From Candidatus Omnitrophota bacterium (GTDB lineage: Bacteria > Omnitrophota > Gorgyraeia > Duberdicusellales > 4484-171), in contig JAFGHG010000015.1 of the NCBI GenBank assembly GCA_016939345.1, positions 1-8,607 of the forward strand: a DNA stretch of 8,607 nucleotides, written 5' to 3'. Each line of letters starts with the position of its first letter. The first letter of the stretch is position 1. Positions 6,621 to 8,607 of this stretch are shown one piece after another. The notes beneath the pieces were generated by a model, which saw only the letters and a list, made by a program, of their open reading frames with translations, was not told where the DNA came from and did no database searches. The translations under genes and the position numbers were made by a program.

Positions 6621-6639
6621 TCCCGATTAAAAATCGGGA
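6621..6639 (-). promoter_or_regulatory. Perfect hairpin with adjacent -10-like box upstream of purH
   Basis: TCCCGATT (6621-6628) and AATCGGGA (6632-6639) are perfect inverted repeats around a 3-base loop. On the minus strand the stem is followed, after 3 bases, by TATAAT (6612-6617), a perfect -10 hexamer, and then by the purH ribosome binding site. No -35 box is found at 16-18 bases, because the hairpin occupies that place. It may be an operator or activator site over a promoter, or an RNA hairpin near the purH start in read-through transcripts. There is no T-run for a terminator. Confidence 0.5.
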
Positions 6640-6651
6640 TTAGTCGAATTT

Positions 6652-6704
6652 ACCCCCACACCAATGGTGACTACCAAGGCGAAACCGCCTATTGGTTTAG
6701 GGGT
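6652..6704 (-). ncRNA. Predicted compact three-way-junction RNA in the purH leader
   Basis: Read on the minus strand, the 14-base end arms (6691-6704 and 6652-6665) pair at 13 of 14 positions if one U-G wobble is allowed. On the plus strand both non-matching positions would be mismatches. Inside lie AGGCG/CGCCT with the loop GTTT, then GGT/ACC with the loop AGTC, giving a closed stem with two small hairpins. It lies 60 bases upstream of the purH start. It does not show the conserved cores of the purine, ZTP or tetrahydrofolate riboswitches as I know them. It may be a leader structure, or a palindromic repeat that happens to fold. Confidence 0.35.
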
Positions 6705-6717
6705 TTAGTCCTGTCCG

Positions 6718-6751
6718 ATATTTTTTTGTTCGCCTTGCTCGCAAAAAATAT
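6718..6751. repeat. AT-rich inverted repeat after the YchF-like gene
   Basis: ATATTTTTTTG (6718-6728) and CAAAAAATAT (6742-6751) are inverted repeats with one extra base in the left arm, around a 13-base GC-rich loop that carries TTCGCC and CTCGC. It starts 7 bases beyond the YchF-like stop codon. The stem is nearly all A-T, so a terminator role is doubtful although T-runs are present. Confidence 0.4.
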
Positions 6752-6758
6752 GACCTCA

Positions 6759-7448
6759 CTAAACATTAAATCTGATTTCGATTATATCATTGGCCTTTAC
6801 GATATAATCTTTATCAACGACCTCTGCCAGTCCCCGGGAACGAGCTTCGGCCATATTAAAAAAATTATCCAGATCTTTACAGTTGACCACATCGGCCTTT
6901 ATAAAGCCTCTTTTCAAGTCGCTGTGTATTCTGCCGGCTGCTTCCAGTATGCTCTCTCCGGCTTTAAGGCTCCAGGCTCTCACTTCCTTTTTTCCGGCAG
7001 TAAAAAAAAGTATTATGCCTGCCTTATCCAGCACCTCGCCTACCAGTGCATCCAGGTCAGAAACCTCAGACCTGCTTAAACAAGGCTTTAAGGACACTAA
7101 GGGAAGGGTTCTCAAAAATTCCAGTTCCCCGTCCTTTATCTCGGTATCACATAATAAAACCTCTTTTTCCAGGAGCTGGCTGAAGCGGCTAAGAACTGCT
7201 TTTTCTTTTTCATCCTTAGATCTTTGCATTCTGGTCTCTATCTTATCCAGGTCAGCGACGACTAAATCTAGTTTTTTTGATTGCTGGTAACAAACGGCAT
7301 CAGCAATCTGCATGTCATCATCAATAAACTCGACTGTATAATTTGTAGTCTTCTGGGGTTTGAATTTATCGACTATCTTATCAAAATACTCGCCCTTATA
7401 CTTATATTTCTGGGCTCCGATATTAAGGCCTAAATCAAATATCTTCAT
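6759..7448 (-). CDS. YchF-related protein lacking GTPase motifs, with C-terminal DUF933/TGS-like domain
   Basis: The 229-residue product matches the C-terminal domain of YchF/Ola1 ATPases very well: FFTAGKKEVRAWSLKAG (148-164), AAGRIHSDLKRGFIKAD (170-186) and DYIVKANDIIEIRFNV (214-229), including the RFNV end. The central DLVVADLDKIETRMQR (61-76) and LVSLKPCL (117-124) resemble the YchF helical insert and the following strand. The N-terminal part keeps a trace of the scaffold (IVDKFKPQKTTNYTVEFID), but I see no P-loop, no DxAG switch and no NKxD-like specificity motif. YchF is normally about 365 residues. No stop, frameshift or repeat suggests recent decay: the frame is clean and the protein starts naturally at ATG 7448. 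It is probably a nucleotide-independent paralogue with a role near the ribosome, as YchF binds ribosomes and TGS domains bind RNA or ligands; this role is inferred. It follows the EF-G-like gene by 31 bases. Confidence 0.8.
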   Translation of the reverse strand: MKIFDLGLNIGAQKYKYKGEYFDKIVDKFKPQKTTNYTVEFIDDDMQIADAVCYQQSKKLDLVVADLDKIETRMQRSKDEKEKAVLSRFSQLLEKEVLLCDTEIKDGELEFLRTLPLVSLKPCLSRSEVSDLDALVGEVLDKAGIILFFTAGKKEVRAWSLKAGESILEAAGRIHSDLKRGFIKADVVNCKDLDNFFNMAEARSRGLAEVVDKDYIVKANDIIEIRFNV

Positions 7449-7455
7449 GTTAGGA

Positions 7456-7483
7456 ATTTTATTTCAATGTTCGTTTTGATCAA
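7456..7483 (-). promoter_or_regulatory. Possible promoter for the YchF-like gene
   Basis: On the minus strand TTGATC (7478-7483), a 16-base spacer and TAAAAT (7456-7461) resemble -35 and -10 boxes (4 of 6 and 5 of 6 matches). The -10 box ends 7 bases before ATG 7448, the same geometry as at mnmE, and there is again no ribosome binding site. The -35 box overlaps the stop codon of the EF-G-like gene. In AT-rich DNA this quality of match can occur by chance. Confidence 0.3.
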
Positions 7484-8607
7484 ACATGCTCTTGTTGTTT
7501 GGCTTTTTTTGCTTCTTCAACCACATTCTGGGCTATCCTCTGAGGAACTATCTCATAATTAGAAAAGTTCATAGAATAAGTCCCCCTGCCTCCGGTGACA
7601 GAACGAAGGTCTGAAGCGTATTTAAACATCTCAGAAAGCGGTATCTGGGCCTTAACTGCTTCGTTCTTGCCCTTGACTTCCATGCCTAAAACTCTTCCCC
7701 TGCGGCTGTTTATGTCTCCGGTTATCTGGCCCATGAATTCTTCCGGAACCACTATTTCCACATTCATTATCGGCTCAAGCAGCACTCCGCCTGCTTGCTC
7801 AAATGCCTTTTTCAAAGCCATTGAAGCTGCTATCTGAAAAGCCATATCTGAGGAGTCAACCGGATGATATGAACCGTCAAAAAGGGTTACCCTTAAATCA
7901 GTGATAGGGTAACCAGCCATATAGCCTTGCTTCATCGAATTTACAATACCTTTTTCCACTGAAGGAATAAAATTGCGAGGTATTGCTCCTCCTACTATCT
8001 TGTTCACAAATTCAAATTTTTTACCTCTTTCAAGCGGTTCAACTTCAATCGAAACATCACCATACTGGCCTCTTCCTCCGGTCTGCTTCTTATATTTATG
8101 GGAAACCTGGATCTTTTTGGTTAAAGTCTCTAAATAGGGGACCTTCGGCGTGCCCAAATCAACATTTGCGTTATATTTTCTTTTCATCCTTTCTATTATG
8201 ATATTTATATGCAGTTCACCCATACCAGAGATTATAAGCTCTTTTGTCTGGGGGTCTAAGGAAGTGCTGCAGGTCGGATCTTCGCTGGTGAGGCGGGCAA
8301 GAGCGCTGGAAATCTTATCTTCGTCTTGACGGGTCTTAGGTTTAACTGAAGCTGAATAAGCTGGCGAAGGGAATTCCAGCCCGGGCAAAATAACTTTGCG
8401 GGAAGCTGAACAAATTGTGTCCTGAGTATCGGTTTCTTTTAATTTAGCTATAGCAGCTATGTCTCCTGAGCAAACAGCCTCTTGAGCAATCTGCTGTTTT
8501 CCTAAAAGGCTGTAAAGCTGGCCGAACTTCTCCTTGCCGTCTTTGTTCACATTATAAAATTCACTATTGGAATCAAGCTTTCCCGAGAGGACTCTAAAAA
8601 CTGTCAA
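7480..8607 (-). CDS. fusA: Elongation factor G-like GTPase (EF-G-2 type), C-terminal 375 codons
   Basis: EF-G drives ribosome translocation with GTP and acts in ribosome recycling; EF-G-2-type proteins are relatives with less certain roles. The frame is open to the right window edge, where the last codon is TTG, read as internal leucine, so the GTPase domain and most of domain II lie outside. Visible parts in order are the end of domain II (TVFRVLSGKL to DTQDTICS), domain III (EDPTCSTSLDPQTKELIISGMGELHI), domain IV (KKQTGGRGQYGDV, GGAIPRNFIPSVEKGI, FDGSYHPVDSSDMAF) and domain V (LEPIMNVEIVVPEEFMG, DINSRRGRVLGM, RSVTGGRGTYSMNFSNYEIVP). The HKYKKQTGGRGQYGD stretch and NSRRGRVLGM fit the EF-G-2 subgroup better than the canonical translocase. 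A second, canonical fusA may therefore exist elsewhere; this is inferred. Confidence 0.93.
   Translation of the reverse strand: MTVFRVLSGKLDSNSEFYNVNKDGKEKFGQLYSLLGKQQIAQEAVCSGDIAAIAKLKETDTQDTICSASRKVILPGLEFPSPAYSASVKPKTRQDEDKISSALARLTSEDPTCSTSLDPQTKELIISGMGELHINIIIERMKRKYNANVDLGTPKVPYLETLTKKIQVSHKYKKQTGGRGQYGDVSIEVEPLERGKKFEFVNKIVGGAIPRNFIPSVEKGIVNSMKQGYMAGYPITDLRVTLFDGSYHPVDSSDMAFQIAASMALKKAFEQAGGVLLEPIMNVEIVVPEEFMGQITGDINSRRGRVLGMEVKGKNEAVKAQIPLSEMFKYASDLRSVTGGRGTYSMNFSNYEIVPQRIAQNVVEEAKKAKQQEHV

Noticed and set aside
6602..6758. Purine, ZTP or tetrahydrofolate riboswitch before purH
   Set aside because: I looked for the conserved cores known to me and did not find them; only an unassigned structured fold is supported.
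6726..7290. Plus-strand open frames opposite the YchF-like gene
   Set aside because: They run antisense to a gene with clear homology and show no domain of their own.
6759..7448. Pseudogene or frameshifted full-length ychF
   Set aside because: The frame is clean, the start is close behind the preceding gene with no room for a G domain, and the C-terminal domain is well kept.

Overview
The window is a block of bacterial housekeeping genes, all read from the minus strand, with short spacers and no rRNA, tRNA, CRISPR array or transposase gene that I could see. In order of transcription (right to left) it holds the C-terminal part of an elongation factor G-like GTPase, a G-domain-less relative of YchF with an intact TGS-type C-terminus, purH, folC, mnmE, folE, a PduO-type cob(I)alamin adenosyltransferase, and the first 252 codons of an AmrS-like radical SAM enzyme. 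The DNA is moderately AT-rich and uses the standard code. Compact genes, EF-G of the EF-G-2 type, a stripped-down YchF paralogue and many degenerate heptanucleotide repeats together suggest an uncultivated bacterial lineage, perhaps Omnitrophota or a neighbour. That placement is a low-confidence inference.

Layout: 7480-8607 EF-G-like (continues past the right edge); 6759-7448 YchF-like; 6602-6758 a spacer with three inverted repeats, one of which folds as a compact three-way junction on the transcribed strand; 5078-6592 purH; 4857-5077 a spacer with a large imperfect palindrome and a GC-rich hairpin just after purH; 3498-4856 folC; 3446-3497 a short spacer with a good promoter match; 1970-3445 mnmE; 1870-1969 a spacer with degenerate heptamers and a strong ribosome binding site; 1315-1869 folE; 763-1275 adenosyltransferase; 1-756 AmrS-like (continues past the left edge). 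There is no gene-free stretch over 300 bases.

Functional theme: four consecutive genes touch folate. FolE makes the first committed pterin intermediate from GTP, FolC adds glutamate to dihydropteroate/folates, PurH uses 10-formyl-tetrahydrofolate to finish IMP, and MnmE binds a folate one-carbon donor to modify wobble uridines in tRNA. The last two genes shift to cobalamin and radical SAM chemistry.

The most unusual features are heptanucleotide repeat arrays with clean 7-base periodicity. One sits in the folE-mnmE spacer. Two lie inside the coding regions of mnmE and folC, where they add in-frame residues at positions where the families usually have short loops. The YchF-like protein, which has lost the visible GTPase motifs but kept its C-terminal domain, and the structured spacer in front of purH are the other points worth a second look.
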